A stretch of 64,000 nt of DNA, from assembly GCA_017305935.1 (NCBI GenBank), contig JAFKJU010000022.1:56602-120601 (forward strand). The letters run 5' to 3'. Origin of the DNA: Hyphomicrobiales bacterium (GTDB lineage Bacteria; Pseudomonadota; Alphaproteobacteria; Rhizobiales; Rhizobiaceae). Numbering within the stretch: position 1 is the stretch's first letter; every line of letters begins with the position of its first letter. Shown piece by piece: positions 9,009 to 18,897 of the stretch. The notes beneath the pieces are model-generated. The model saw only the letters and a program-made list of their open reading frames with translations, was not told the DNA's origin and ran no database searches. The translations under genes were made by a program, and so were the position numbers.

Positions 9009-9244
9009 CGGCTTCCCCTCGTGCTCTTTTCCGACTCGTCACATTGCGAAAAAAACGGGTTGCGGGAAAGGGAAAATCGCCGCCATACACGGCGGAAAGG
9101 AACGGAAGCCGTGCCGGCGCGTTTTGCCTTGGCCTGCAATCCTGAATCGCTACAAGCTGCCCCGGCTTTGAGCGGGCGCGAGGGATCGGCGATGCAGTCT
9201 GCAGACGACGCCATCATCGATGGAGATGTGCCATGCGCTGCATT

Positions 9245-9353
9245 CCGATCTCAAAGCGCGTCGCGGTCCTTCGGACTCGCTCTCTTCGCTTTAAATTTTT
9301 GCTTTATCGCATGCCGTTATCGCAAAACCGTTTCACACTTTTGCGCGGCATGC
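9245..9353. repeat. Rhizobial palindromic intergenic repeat, copy A
   Basis: The core palindrome has arms GCATGCCG (9309-9316) and CGGCATGC (9346-9353) around CAAAACCG and a pyrimidine-rich loop. Upstream, AAAGCGCGTCGCGGTCC and CTTTAAATTTTTGCTTTATC look like the flank of the same element. Related palindromes occur at 31514, 32498, 39732 and 53316. Here the repeat reaches into the next small gene, so the limits of both are uncertain. The remaining bases of 9009-9310 show no other gene on either strand; they should hold the puuD promoter. Confidence 0.6.
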
Positions 9354-9670
9354 TTGCCGTGATGATTGCCTGTGCCTCCAGCGTTCAGGCCCATGAAGCC
9401 CATACGGGCTGGAGTTATGAAGCCTTTTGCTGCAACGGCAATACCGTGATCGGCGATTGCCAGGCGATCCCGACGCGCAGCGTCACGATCACACCCGGCG
9501 GCTACCAGTTGTTGCTGGTGCCCGGCGACCACCGCCTGATCACTCGAAGTCATATCTTCCGCCTCAAGCAGAGCGATGCCCGCCGCTCCCAGGACGGCTC
9601 CTACCATCTCTGCCTGTTTCCCGACGAAAACACGCCGCGCTGCTTCTACGCCCCCGACATGGCGTTCTGA
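9311..9670 (+). CDS. Small secreted Cys-containing protein, function unknown
   Basis: About 119 residues with a likely signal peptide (LLRGMLAVMIACASSVQA then HEAH). The mature part has WSYEAFCCNGNTVIGDC, YHLCLFPDE and CFYAPDMAF, five cysteines in a pattern I have seen in short periplasmic hypothetical proteins of Rhizobiales. The start is uncertain. ATG 9311 gives a normal signal peptide but no ribosome site; ATG 9233 has GGAGA upstream but adds 26 basic residues encoded by repeat DNA; ATG 9350 is also possible. Both 9311 and 9350 lie inside repeat copy A. Its last 25 bases overlap the tail of the convergent LysR gene. Confidence 0.6.
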   Translation: MPLSQNRFTLLRGMLAVMIACASSVQAHEAHTGWSYEAFCCNGNTVIGDCQAIPTRSVTITPGGYQLLLVPGDHRLITRSHIFRLKQSDARRSQDGSYHLCLFPDENTPRCFYAPDMAF

Positions 9671-10569
9671 TCGCGCAAGGTTTCCGCGCCCATCTCGGCA
9701 AGCAGCCAGGTGCGAAACGCCTTGATCTTCGGCACGTTGCGGCGGCTTTGCGGATAGGCGAGCCAGTAGTCGCGGCCGTCGTTGCAGAGGATGTCGAAGG
9801 GCTGGACCAAGCGGCCGGCGGCGATGTCCTCGCGAAAATGATCGGGATTGAGGATGGCGACGCCATCGCCGGCCATGGCGATGTTGGCGTCGAGAAGTTG
9901 CGTGCCGTATTCATGCTGGGGAAAGCGCTCCAGGCCGGGCTCCTCGATGCCGGCGGCGGTAAACCATTGCCGCCACCAGGGATCGCCGGCGCTGATGATC
10001 GGCAGGTTCAGCAGGTCGGCCGGTTCCTTCAGCCCGCCGCTGCGCGCCGCCAGTTTCGGGCTCAGCATCGGCGTGAAATCCAGCCGCATGATGCGGTGGG
10101 AAACGAGGCCCGGCCAGTCGCCCTTGCCCCAGCGGATGGCGACATCGGCGCTCTCGCGGTTGAAATCCACCATGTTGGCGGAGGCGAGCAGCCGCACGGC
10201 AATTTTCGGATGACGAAGCTGGAAGGCGCCGAGGTGGCGGGAAAACCATTGCTGGGCGAAGGTGGCAGTCGAATGGATGGTCAGCGTATCGCCGGCCATG
10301 GTTTGCACCGAGGACAGCGCGTCGCCCAGCAGCCCGAAAGCCTCCGCCACCTTCGGCGCCAGCTTTTCGCCGACGGCGGTCAGCGCCACCTGGCGCGGCC
10401 GGCGCTCGAACAGCGGCTCGCCGATGGTCTCTTCCAGCAGCTTGATCTGGTAGCTGACGGCGGTCTGCGTCAGGCCGAGTTCCTCGCCCGCCCTCGTGAA
10501 ACTCAGGTGCCGGGCCGCCGCCTCGAAAACGCGCAAGCCGTTCAGCGGAACCTGTTTCGAGAGCTTCAT
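9646..10569 (-). CDS. LysR-family transcriptional regulator (GcvA-like)
   Basis: A 307-residue regulator with an N-terminal winged helix-turn-helix (LNGLRVFEAAARHLSFTRAG, then LTQTAVSYQIKLLEE) and a periplasmic-binding-like effector domain. LPLNGLRVFEAAAR-type N-termini and the DVAIRWGKGDWPG segment are typical of the GcvA/AmpR branch. It is divergent from the DUF1127 gene at 10685, a probable target. It lies between puuD and xdhB, so control of purine genes is possible but unsupported by any site I can see. Its 3' end overlaps the convergent small secreted-protein gene. Confidence 0.87.
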   Translation of the reverse strand: MKLSKQVPLNGLRVFEAAARHLSFTRAGEELGLTQTAVSYQIKLLEETIGEPLFERRPRQVALTAVGEKLAPKVAEAFGLLGDALSSVQTMAGDTLTIHSTATFAQQWFSRHLGAFQLRHPKIAVRLLASANMVDFNRESADVAIRWGKGDWPGLVSHRIMRLDFTPMLSPKLAARSGGLKEPADLLNLPIISAGDPWWRQWFTAAGIEEPGLERFPQHEYGTQLLDANIAMAGDGVAILNPDHFREDIAAGRLVQPFDILCNDGRDYWLAYPQSRRNVPKIKAFRTWLLAEMGAETLRDQNAMSGA

Positions 10570-10684
10570 GCATCAGGCCTCTTCATGCGTCCAGACGGTC
10601 ATTCGATTGGATCGGCTGGATTTTCCGGCGCATCCTAACCGCAGGATCATCAAATAGACAGGGGAAACCCTGCGGAGGTTTTCG

Positions 10685-10831
10685 ATGCTGGACTGGATGA
10701 AGGCCTGGTTGTCGCAACTCATCGGCGCCCGTGGCGCCGGCCGGGCACGGCTCGACATGACGACACTGCCCGAGACGCGCAAGCGCGATATCGGCTTGAT
10801 CGACGGGCGCGATCCGCATCTGGGCGGGTGA
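10685..10831 (+). CDS. DUF1127-like small protein
   Basis: A 48-residue ORF starting at ATG 10685 with a strong ribosome site CGGAGGT at 10672-10678. The N-terminal half is amphipathic (MLDWMKAWLSQLIGARG) and the C-terminal half carries LPETRKRDIGLIDGRDP, matching the 'L..R.LRDIGL.R' core of DUF1127. Such proteins in alphaproteobacteria act in RNA turnover and in phosphate and carbon metabolism. It is divergent from the LysR gene and is followed by a hairpin at 10838-10862. The length, ribosome site and motif make it a real gene; its role here is unknown. Confidence 0.75.
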   Translation: MLDWMKAWLSQLIGARGAGRARLDMTTLPETRKRDIGLIDGRDPHLGG

Positions 10832-10837
10832 TGGAAA

Positions 10838-10862
10838 GAGGCGGCTTTTCAGGGGCCGCCTC
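10838..10862 (+). terminator. Hairpin after the DUF1127 gene
   Basis: GAGGCGGC (10838-10845) pairs with GCCGCCTC (10855-10862) around a nine-base loop. There is no T-run, so it may be a 3'-end stabiliser or a weak terminator between the convergent small gene and xdhB. Confidence 0.4.
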
Positions 10863-10884
10863 AGTCGCATGGGAAAGCCGGGGC

Positions 10885-13221
10885 TTACATCCCCCGCAGC
10901 CGCTCAACCGCCATCAAAATCCGCTCCGGCGTCGCCGGCGCGTCGAGGCGGGGGCAGATACGATAATCGGCGACGCTGGCGACGGCCATGGACAGGGCTT
11001 CCAGCACCGAGATCGCCAGCATGAAGGGCGGTTCGCCGACCGCCTTGGAGCGGCCGATGGTCGGTTCGGCGTTTTCGGCCCAGTCCGCCAGCTTGACGTT
11101 GAACACTTTCGGCCGGTCGGAGGCGAGCGGGATCTTGTAGGTGGAGGGCGCGTGGGTGCGCAGCCGCCCCTTGTCGTCCCACCACAATTCCTCTGATGTC
11201 AGCCAGCCCATGCCCTGGATGAAGGCGCCTTCGATCTGGCCGATATCCAGCGCCGGGTTCAGCGATTTGCCGACATCGTGGAGGATATCGGTGCGCTCCA
11301 TCATGTATTCGCCGGTCAGCAGGTCGATGGAGACCTCGCTGCAGGCGGCGCCATAGGCGAAATAATAGAAGGGATGGCCCTTGCCGCTCTGCCGGTCCCA
11401 ATGGATTTTCGGCGTCTTGTAGAAGCCGGCGGCGGAAAGCTGCACGCGGGCGAAATAGGCCATGCGCACGAACGTATCGAAAGGCACGACCTCGCCGCCG
11501 ATGCGCACCCGGTTGGGCAGAAACTCGACCTCCGTCGCCTCAACGCCGTAAGCCGAGACGGCGAATTCGATCAGCCGCTCCTTGATCTGGCGGGCGGCAT
11601 CGTAAGCCGCCATGCCGTTGAGGTCGGAGCCGGAAGAGGCGGCGGTGGCCGAGGTGTTCGGCACCTTCGCCGTGGTCGTCGCGGTGATGCGGATGCGGTC
11701 GATATCCACCTGGAAGGTTTCGGCCACCACCTGCGCCACCTTGGTGTTCAGGCCCTGGCCCATTTCGGTGCCGCCATGGTTCAGGTGGATCGAGCCGTCA
11801 TTGTAGATATGCACCAGTGCGCCGGCCTGGTTGAAGGCGGTCATGGTGAAGGAAATGCCGAACTTTACCGGCGCCAGCGCGATGCCCTTGCGGATGAAAC
11901 GGCTGCTGCGGTTGAAATCGACGATAGCCTGCCGGCGGGCGCGGTAATCGCTGGAGTGTTCCAGCTCGTCAACCAGGCGGGCGATGATATTGTCCTGCAC
12001 CTGCTGGTGATAGGGCGTCAGATCGCGCCCCGAGCCCGGCTGGCCGTAGAAATTCGCCTTGCGGATATCGAGCGGGTCTTTCCCCGTCGCATAGGCGATC
12101 TCCTCGATGATGCGCTCGCCGCCGACCATGCCCTGCGGGCCGCCGAAACCGCGAAAGGCGGTGTTGGAAACCGTATGCGTCTTCAGCGGTTGCGAGGTCA
12201 GTTTGACATGCGGGTAGAAATAGGAGCTATCGGCATGGAATAGCGCGCGGTCGGTGACCGGGCCGGAGAGGTCGGAGGAAAAGCCGCAGCGCGCCGCAAA
12301 GGTGGCGTCGACGGCATGGATGCGGCCGTCGCCGTCATAGGCGACGTCGTAATCGACCACGAAATCGTGGCGCTTGCCGGTCATCACCATGTCCTCGTCG
12401 CGGTCGGGGCGGAATTTCACCGGCCGTTTCAAGGTCTTGGCCGCCAGTGCCGCAAGGGCCGCGAACTGGTTGCCCTGCGTTTCCTTGCCGCCGAAGCCGC
12501 CGCCCATGCGCCGCGTCTGCACCGTCACGGCATTGGAGGGGATGCCCAGCACATGGCCGACCATATGCTGCACTTCGCTCGGATGCTGGGTGGAGGACCA
12601 GACGATGACCTCCTCGTCTTCGCCGGGAATGGCCATGGCGATATGGCCTTCGAGATAGAAATGCTCCTGGCCGCCGATGGCCATCCGTCCCTGCAGGCGG
12701 AAGGGCGGCTTGTCGAGTTCGGTTTCCGGCTCGCCGCGTTTCAGCGTCATCGGCTCGGTGACCAGCGCGCCGCCGTTCTGCCTTGCGCTATCGACATCGA
12801 GGTAATGCGGCAGAGGCTTGTATTCGATCTTTGCCAGCCGCGCGGCGCGGCGGGCGGCCTCGCGTGTCTCGGCAATGACGGCGAAGATCGGCTGACCGTG
12901 GAATTCCACCCGGTCGGTGGCGAGCAGCGGCTCGTCATGGCGCCCGCCCGGCGAGACGTCGTTGACGCCGGGCACATCCTTGCCGGTGAAGACACGCACG
13001 ACGCCGGGTGCTGATCGTACCGCCTCCAGATCGATGGCGACGATCTCGCCATGGGCGCAGATGGACAGCCCGACCGCGCCATGCAGCGTGCCGGCCATTT
13101 CGGGGATGTCGTCGATATATTCGGCTTCGCCGGAGACATGCTTGTGGGCGGAATCATGCTTGAGCGAGACATGCATGCGGCCGTTGATGTCGCTCTTCAG
13201 CTCGAAGGTCGAGGTGTCCAT
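10885..13221 (-). CDS. xdhB: Xanthine dehydrogenase, molybdopterin-binding subunit
   Basis: A 778-residue large subunit of the molybdenum hydroxylase that oxidises hypoxanthine and xanthine to urate. Visible features are the N-terminal HVSGEAEYIDDIPE, QEHFYLEGH, RRMGGGFGGKE (cofactor contact), AFRGFGGPQGM with the substrate-region Arg, GGTEMGQGLNTK, and EVSIDLLTGEY plus GEPPFMLAISV with the catalytic Glu region near the C-terminus. It lies 36 bases downstream of xdhA on the same strand. The maturation factor gene xdhC, often next in such operons, is absent; xdhB is followed by the oppositely oriented small gene. Confidence 0.94.
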   Translation of the reverse strand: MDTSTFELKSDINGRMHVSLKHDSAHKHVSGEAEYIDDIPEMAGTLHGAVGLSICAHGEIVAIDLEAVRSAPGVVRVFTGKDVPGVNDVSPGGRHDEPLLATDRVEFHGQPIFAVIAETREAARRAARLAKIEYKPLPHYLDVDSARQNGGALVTEPMTLKRGEPETELDKPPFRLQGRMAIGGQEHFYLEGHIAMAIPGEDEEVIVWSSTQHPSEVQHMVGHVLGIPSNAVTVQTRRMGGGFGGKETQGNQFAALAALAAKTLKRPVKFRPDRDEDMVMTGKRHDFVVDYDVAYDGDGRIHAVDATFAARCGFSSDLSGPVTDRALFHADSSYFYPHVKLTSQPLKTHTVSNTAFRGFGGPQGMVGGERIIEEIAYATGKDPLDIRKANFYGQPGSGRDLTPYHQQVQDNIIARLVDELEHSSDYRARRQAIVDFNRSSRFIRKGIALAPVKFGISFTMTAFNQAGALVHIYNDGSIHLNHGGTEMGQGLNTKVAQVVAETFQVDIDRIRITATTTAKVPNTSATAASSGSDLNGMAAYDAARQIKERLIEFAVSAYGVEATEVEFLPNRVRIGGEVVPFDTFVRMAYFARVQLSAAGFYKTPKIHWDRQSGKGHPFYYFAYGAACSEVSIDLLTGEYMMERTDILHDVGKSLNPALDIGQIEGAFIQGMGWLTSEELWWDDKGRLRTHAPSTYKIPLASDRPKVFNVKLADWAENAEPTIGRSKAVGEPPFMLAISVLEALSMAVASVADYRICPRLDAPATPERILMAVERLRGM

Positions 13222-13257
13222 GTCATCGGTCTCCTTCGTTGCGGTGGGCGGGCGTCA

Positions 13258-14724
13258 TCACGCCACCTCCTCGAACCGCGTCAGCCCCTGCGGCGTTCCC
13301 GTGCTTTCAAGGAAGAAGCGCAAAAGCAGGTTTTTCGCCGTCAACTGGCGGTATTCTGCGCTGGCGCGCCAATCGGTCAGCGGCTTGTAATCGCGGTCGA
13401 ATTGGTCGCGGGCGGCGAGCACCGTTTCTTCCGTCCACGGTTTCCCGCGTAAAAAGGCTTCGACGGAGAGGGCGCGCTTCGGCGTGCCGGCCATGCCGCC
13501 ATAGGCGATGCGGATCGCGCGGACGGTATTGTCGTCGGCAAGCGAGAGGTTGAACGCGCCGCAGACGGCGGAGATATCCTCGTCGCGCCGCTTGGTGATC
13601 TTGTAGACGCCGACATGGTTTTCGGCCGGCGGCAGCGGCACGAAGATGCTTTCGACGAATTCGTCCGGCCGCCGGTCCTGCTTGCCGTAGTCGATGAAGA
13701 AGATATCGAGCGGCACCATGCGCGTGCCGGCTTTCGAATGTAGGTTGACGCTGCTGCCCAGCGCGATCAGCGGCGGCGGCGTGTCGCCGATGGGCGAGCC
13801 GTTGGCGATATTGCCGCCGATGGTGCCCATGTTGCGCACCTGCTCGCCGCCGATGCGGTGGATGAACGGTTTCAGCGCCGGGATATGGGTCGAAAGCGTA
13901 TCGAGCGCCTGGCTATAGGTGACGCCGGCGCCGATGGAAATGCCGCGATCGCTGGCATGGATCGCCTGCAACTCCGAAAGGTTGTTGATGAAGATGACGG
14001 TGCCGAGCGGGCGCATCTGCTTGGTGACCCACAATCCGACATCGGTGGAGCCGGCGACGATGGTCGCCTTCGGCTCCTCGGCCAGCACCTCGGCCAGCGC
14101 GCCGGTCGTGCCGGGAATGACCAGCTTTTCGCCATCGGTCTCGATGCGGATCGTCTCGCCTGACCGCAGCGTCCACAGGCGGGCGAGGATATCGGTGCGG
14201 TTTCGCTCCAGCGGATCGAAGATCGAGGAGGGGCGGGTGGCGCTCACCTGCTCGGCGGCGCGGATGATGGGTTCATAACCGGTGCAGCGACAGAGATTGC
14301 CCTGCAGCGCCCGCTCGATATCGGCGCGCGTCGGCTTTTCCGTCGACAGCCACAGGCCGTAGAGCGACATGACGAAACCCGGCGTGCAGAAGCCGCATTG
14401 CGAGCCGTGACAGTCGACCATCGCCTGCTGGATCGGATGCAGGGCGCCGTTCGCGCCGGCCAGATGCTCGACGGTGACCACATGCGTGCCGTGCAGCGAG
14501 GCGAGAAAGCGGATGCAGGCGTTGACGCTCTCGTAAACGAGAACGCCATCCACCAGCCGCCCGACCAGAACCGTGCAGGCGCCACAATCGCCTTCCGCGC
14601 ATCCCTCCTTGGTGCCGGTCAGCCGGCGCTGCAGGCGAAGATAGTCGAGCAGGGTTTCCGTCGGCCGGACGGAAGTCAGCGTGATATCGTCGCCATTGAG
14701 GATGAAGCGGATCGCGTCGGTCAT
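13258..14724 (-). CDS. xdhA: Xanthine dehydrogenase, FeS/FAD subunit
   Basis: A 488-residue small subunit. The N-terminal plant-type [2Fe-2S] domain has GCAEGDCGAC (Cys42, 47, 50). The second helical [2Fe-2S] domain has CGFCTPGFVMSLYG and GNLCRCTGYEPI. The FAD-binding CO-dehydrogenase-flavoprotein domain follows, with AGSTDVGLWVTKQ and GGNIANGSPIGDTPP. Electrons from XdhB pass through the clusters to FAD and NAD+. It lies 43 bases downstream of bdhA and upstream of xdhB, giving the order bdhA-xdhA-xdhB. Confidence 0.95.
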   Translation of the reverse strand: MTDAIRFILNGDDITLTSVRPTETLLDYLRLQRRLTGTKEGCAEGDCGACTVLVGRLVDGVLVYESVNACIRFLASLHGTHVVTVEHLAGANGALHPIQQAMVDCHGSQCGFCTPGFVMSLYGLWLSTEKPTRADIERALQGNLCRCTGYEPIIRAAEQVSATRPSSIFDPLERNRTDILARLWTLRSGETIRIETDGEKLVIPGTTGALAEVLAEEPKATIVAGSTDVGLWVTKQMRPLGTVIFINNLSELQAIHASDRGISIGAGVTYSQALDTLSTHIPALKPFIHRIGGEQVRNMGTIGGNIANGSPIGDTPPPLIALGSSVNLHSKAGTRMVPLDIFFIDYGKQDRRPDEFVESIFVPLPPAENHVGVYKITKRRDEDISAVCGAFNLSLADDNTVRAIRIAYGGMAGTPKRALSVEAFLRGKPWTEETVLAARDQFDRDYKPLTDWRASAEYRQLTAKNLLLRFFLESTGTPQGLTRFEEVA

Positions 14725-14766
14725 GTCGTTCCTGTTCTTGTTGTTATTTTCGCGTTTCTTCTCAGG

Positions 14767-15543
14767 TTACTGCGCCGACCAGCCGCCATCAATCGAGATA
14801 TGCGTGCCGGTGATCTGGCGCGCCACGTCGCTGGCCAGATACAGCGCCATCGAAGCCACTTCCTCGACCTTGACGAAATCCTTGGTCGGCTGGAACTTCA
14901 GCATGACGTCGGATTTCACCTGATCCTCGGTGATGCCCCGGGCGCGGGCCGTGTCGGGAATCTGCTTTTCCACAAGCGGGGTCAGTACGTAACCGGGGCA
15001 GATGGCATTCACTGTAATCCCGAATTCGGCCAGTTCCAAGGCCGCCGTCTTGGTCAGGCCCAGCACGCCATGCTTGGCCGCCACATAGGCCGCCTTGAAC
15101 GGCGAGGCGACCAGCGCATGCGCCGAGGCGATGTTGATGATCCGGCCCTTGCCCTTCTCCTTCATCAGCGGAATGGCGGCGCGCATGGTGTGGAAGGAGG
15201 AGGAGAGGTTGATGGCGATGATCTGGTCCCACTTCTCGATGGGGAATTCCTCGATCTTCGCCACATGCTGGATGCCGGCATTGTTGACCAGCACGTCGAG
15301 GTCGCCGAATTCCTTTGCCGCGGTGGCGATCAGGTCGGCGATTTCCGCCGGCTTCATCATGTCGGCGCCGTGATAGACCACGCGGCCTTCGCCTTGCGCC
15401 TCGACCTCGGCAATCGCCCTGTCGATGTCCTCGCGTGCGCCAAAACCGTTCAGCACCACGTTGGCGCCCTCGGCGGCGAAGGCTTTTGCGATGGCGAGGC
15501 CGATGCCGCTGGTCGAGCCGGTGACGACGACTGATCTTGTCAT
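14767..15543 (-). CDS. bdhA: 3-hydroxybutyrate dehydrogenase
   Basis: A 258-residue short-chain dehydrogenase: VVVTGSTSGIG (NAD binding) at the N-terminus, LVNNAGIQHVA, the catalytic Ser in INIASAHALVASPFK, YVAAKHG (Tyr-Lys) and AICPGYVLTPLVEKQI, a D-3-hydroxybutyrate dehydrogenase signature. It oxidises 3-hydroxybutyrate from stored polyhydroxybutyrate to acetoacetate. ATG 15543 (MTRSVVV) has GGAG 8 bases upstream and is preferred over ATG 15555. It is first in a bdhA-xdhA-xdhB operon, the arrangement known from S. meliloti as a mixed-function operon. Confidence 0.92.
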   Translation of the reverse strand: MTRSVVVTGSTSGIGLAIAKAFAAEGANVVLNGFGAREDIDRAIAEVEAQGEGRVVYHGADMMKPAEIADLIATAAKEFGDLDVLVNNAGIQHVAKIEEFPIEKWDQIIAINLSSSFHTMRAAIPLMKEKGKGRIINIASAHALVASPFKAAYVAAKHGVLGLTKTAALELAEFGITVNAICPGYVLTPLVEKQIPDTARARGITEDQVKSDVMLKFQPTKDFVKVEEVASMALYLASDVARQITGTHISIDGGWSAQ

Positions 15544-15671
15544 GAGATGCTCCATTCAAGCGTAACGCGTCCGCGACTGTGCGGCGCAAAATCGATTGCA
15601 GGTTAGGATGAAATCCGGCTTGCTGGCAATTGTGATATGGAGAACGCGCTGCAACCGAATCTGGGGAGTGG

Positions 15672-15719
15672 ATTTGCGTTTTATTTTCGTTTGACATTCG
15701 TTTTTGTGTCGTATTGAAA
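15672..15719 (+). promoter_or_regulatory. Candidate glpK promoter/operator region with TTCGTTT repeats
   Basis: The bdhA-glpK divergent spacer has an AT-rich island with TTTTCGTTTGACATTCGTTT. It contains two TTCGTTT copies and a -35-like TTGACA at 15691-15696, then a weak -10 (TATTGA or TTGAAA near 15712-15719). Repeated TTTCGTTT-type motifs would suit a DeoR/GlpR-type repressor. This is pattern reading only. Confidence 0.35.
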
Positions 15720-15769
15720 TTTTGCGAGTGGGAGAGATGGCGTCAAGCCATGCGGATGGGAGGGACATG

Positions 15770-17263
<1,494 letters not shown>

Positions 17264-17523
17264 TTGCGGAGTCTTAACAAGGTGTTACCGGCGGTTTCTT
17301 AACTTCCTGTAAAGATTCAAGTCCGGTGGGTAGCGCAAGCGTCTCCCAACCCCGAAACGTCATCCTCGGCCTCGTACCGAGGATCTGCCGATGCCTGATA
17401 AGCCGTTGACGAAAGGATATATCGGACATGTTCAGATGCTCGGCACCAGGCCGAGCAGGACGGCGGAGATTTGGGTGACGATCTCATATCCTTCCGCCAT
17501 CCTTTCCATGGCAGACTGCGCAT

Positions 17524-18441
17524 ATGGAATCACACGCCGACCGTCCGCATCCCATCCTTCTGCCGCCCAAGCTCAAGCCGGGCGACCGCATCCGTTTCGT
17601 CTCGCCGGCAAGCACGCCCGAGCCGCAGGAGGTGATGCGGCAGGTGACGCTGTTGAAGGAATGGGGGTTCGCCGTCGATTTCGGCGCCCATGTCTATGAC
17701 AAGCTCGGCTATCTTGCCGGCAGTGACGAGGACCGGCTTGCCGATCTCGACGACGCCTTCCGCGATCCCGGCGTCCGGGCGATCTTTGCCACGCGTGGCG
17801 GCAAGGGCTCCTATCGCATCGCCGATCGCATCGATTTCGAGGCGGTGAGACGCGATCCCAAGCCACTGGTCGGCTTCAGCGACATCACCATTCTGCACTT
17901 GATGCTCTGGAAGCGCTGCCGGCTGATCGGCATCGGTGGCGGGCTGCTCGGCGATACCGCCGATCGCGACGCCATCCGCCGAATGTTGACCAGCGATGAC
18001 GACGTGGTCATCGAGGCCGATTCCGAGGAGGCGACGGCGGCGCTGACCACCTCGGGCAAGGCCGAGGGCCGCCTGATCGGCGGTAATCTCGACATGCTGA
18101 TGACGGCGGCCGGCTGGGCTTTGCCGTCGCTTCGCGGCGCCATCCTGTTCGTCGAGGCGGTCAACATGCAGCGCGGCCAACTGGATCGCGGGCTGACCAT
18201 GCTGCGCAAGGCGGGGCATCTGGATGGGGTGGCCGGCATCGCCATCGGTCAATTCGTCGGCTTCGATCTGTCGTTACGCGTCAACGCCATCGATATCGTG
18301 CGCCATCATCTCGCCTCGCTCGACGTGCCGATCCTCGGCGGCCTGCCAGTCGGCCACGGCATCCGGCATCGTGCCATCCTGCATGGCGCGCAGGCGACGC
18401 TCGACGTGCAGGCGGGCCGCCTGACGATGCGCCAGCGCTGA
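17524..18441 (+). CDS. Muramoyltetrapeptide (LD-) carboxypeptidase, peptidase S66
   Basis: A 305-residue serine peptidase of the LdcA/S66 family, which removes the terminal D-Ala from recycled murein tetrapeptides. LKPGDRIRFVSPAS at the N-terminus, ATRGGKGSYRI, the nucleophile motif LVGFSDIT, the Glu in ILFVEAVN and the His in LPVGHGIRH form the expected Ser-Glu-His set. No signal peptide, consistent with cytoplasmic murein recycling. No good ribosome site is visible before ATG 17524. A self-immunity MccF-type role is the main alternative within S66. Confidence 0.85.
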   Translation: MESHADRPHPILLPPKLKPGDRIRFVSPASTPEPQEVMRQVTLLKEWGFAVDFGAHVYDKLGYLAGSDEDRLADLDDAFRDPGVRAIFATRGGKGSYRIADRIDFEAVRRDPKPLVGFSDITILHLMLWKRCRLIGIGGGLLGDTADRDAIRRMLTSDDDVVIEADSEEATAALTTSGKAEGRLIGGNLDMLMTAAGWALPSLRGAILFVEAVNMQRGQLDRGLTMLRKAGHLDGVAGIAIGQFVGFDLSLRVNAIDIVRHHLASLDVPILGGLPVGHGIRHRAILHGAQATLDVQAGRLTMRQR

Positions 18442-18522
18442 GGCTTTCCGTCAAAAATATTTCTGCTGCGCCCTGTCGGCACAGCCGCTACCCTTTCGTC
18501 ATCGACAAAGAGGAGTGGTTCG

Positions 18523-18897
18523 ATGCTGTATGCGATCCTGTGTTATGCCCATGAGGAAACCGTCTTCGCCTGGTCCAAGGAAGAAGAGGCGGCGGTGATG
18601 GAGAAATTGCAGGCCGTGCAGGCGCCGCTGGCGGCATCCGGCAAGCTCGGGCCGGTCGGGCGGCTGATGCCGACGACGGCGGCGACCACGGTGCGCAAGG
18701 GCAAGACCGAACCGCTGGTCATCGACGGCCCCTTTGCCGAGACCAAGGAGGCGCTGCTCGGCTTCTACGTCGTCGATTTCGAGACGCTGGACGAGGCGGT
18801 CGCCTTCTCCAGGGAATTGTCGGCGGTCAATCCCGGCTCCAGTTCCTACGAAATCCGGCCCTTCTACGTCTTCCGCCCCGGAGAGACCCGATCATGA
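18523..18897 (+). CDS. YCII/DGPF-domain protein
   Basis: A 124-residue ferredoxin-like-fold protein of the YCII family with the hallmark DGPFAETKE near residue 69 and a final YEIRPFYVF strand. DGPF proteins are encoded next to ECF42 sigma factors, and here the stop overlaps the sigma gene by four bases (ATGA at 18894-18897). The biochemical role is unknown; the pairing points to regulation by or of the sigma factor. AGAGGAG at 18510-18516 is the ribosome site. Confidence 0.85.
   Translation: MLYAILCYAHEETVFAWSKEEEAAVMEKLQAVQAPLAASGKLGPVGRLMPTTAATTVRKGKTEPLVIDGPFAETKEALLGFYVVDFETLDEAVAFSRELSAVNPGSSSYEIRPFYVFRPGETRS

Noticed and set aside
17432..17509. 25-codon minus-strand peptide (MERMAEGYEI...) with a hydrophobic end, in the glpK to S66-peptidase spacer, plus hairpin TGCTCGGC/GCCGAGCA
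   Set aside because: No properly spaced ribosome site and the hairpin lies inside the frame; could be chance. The rest of 17264-17523 shows nothing clear.
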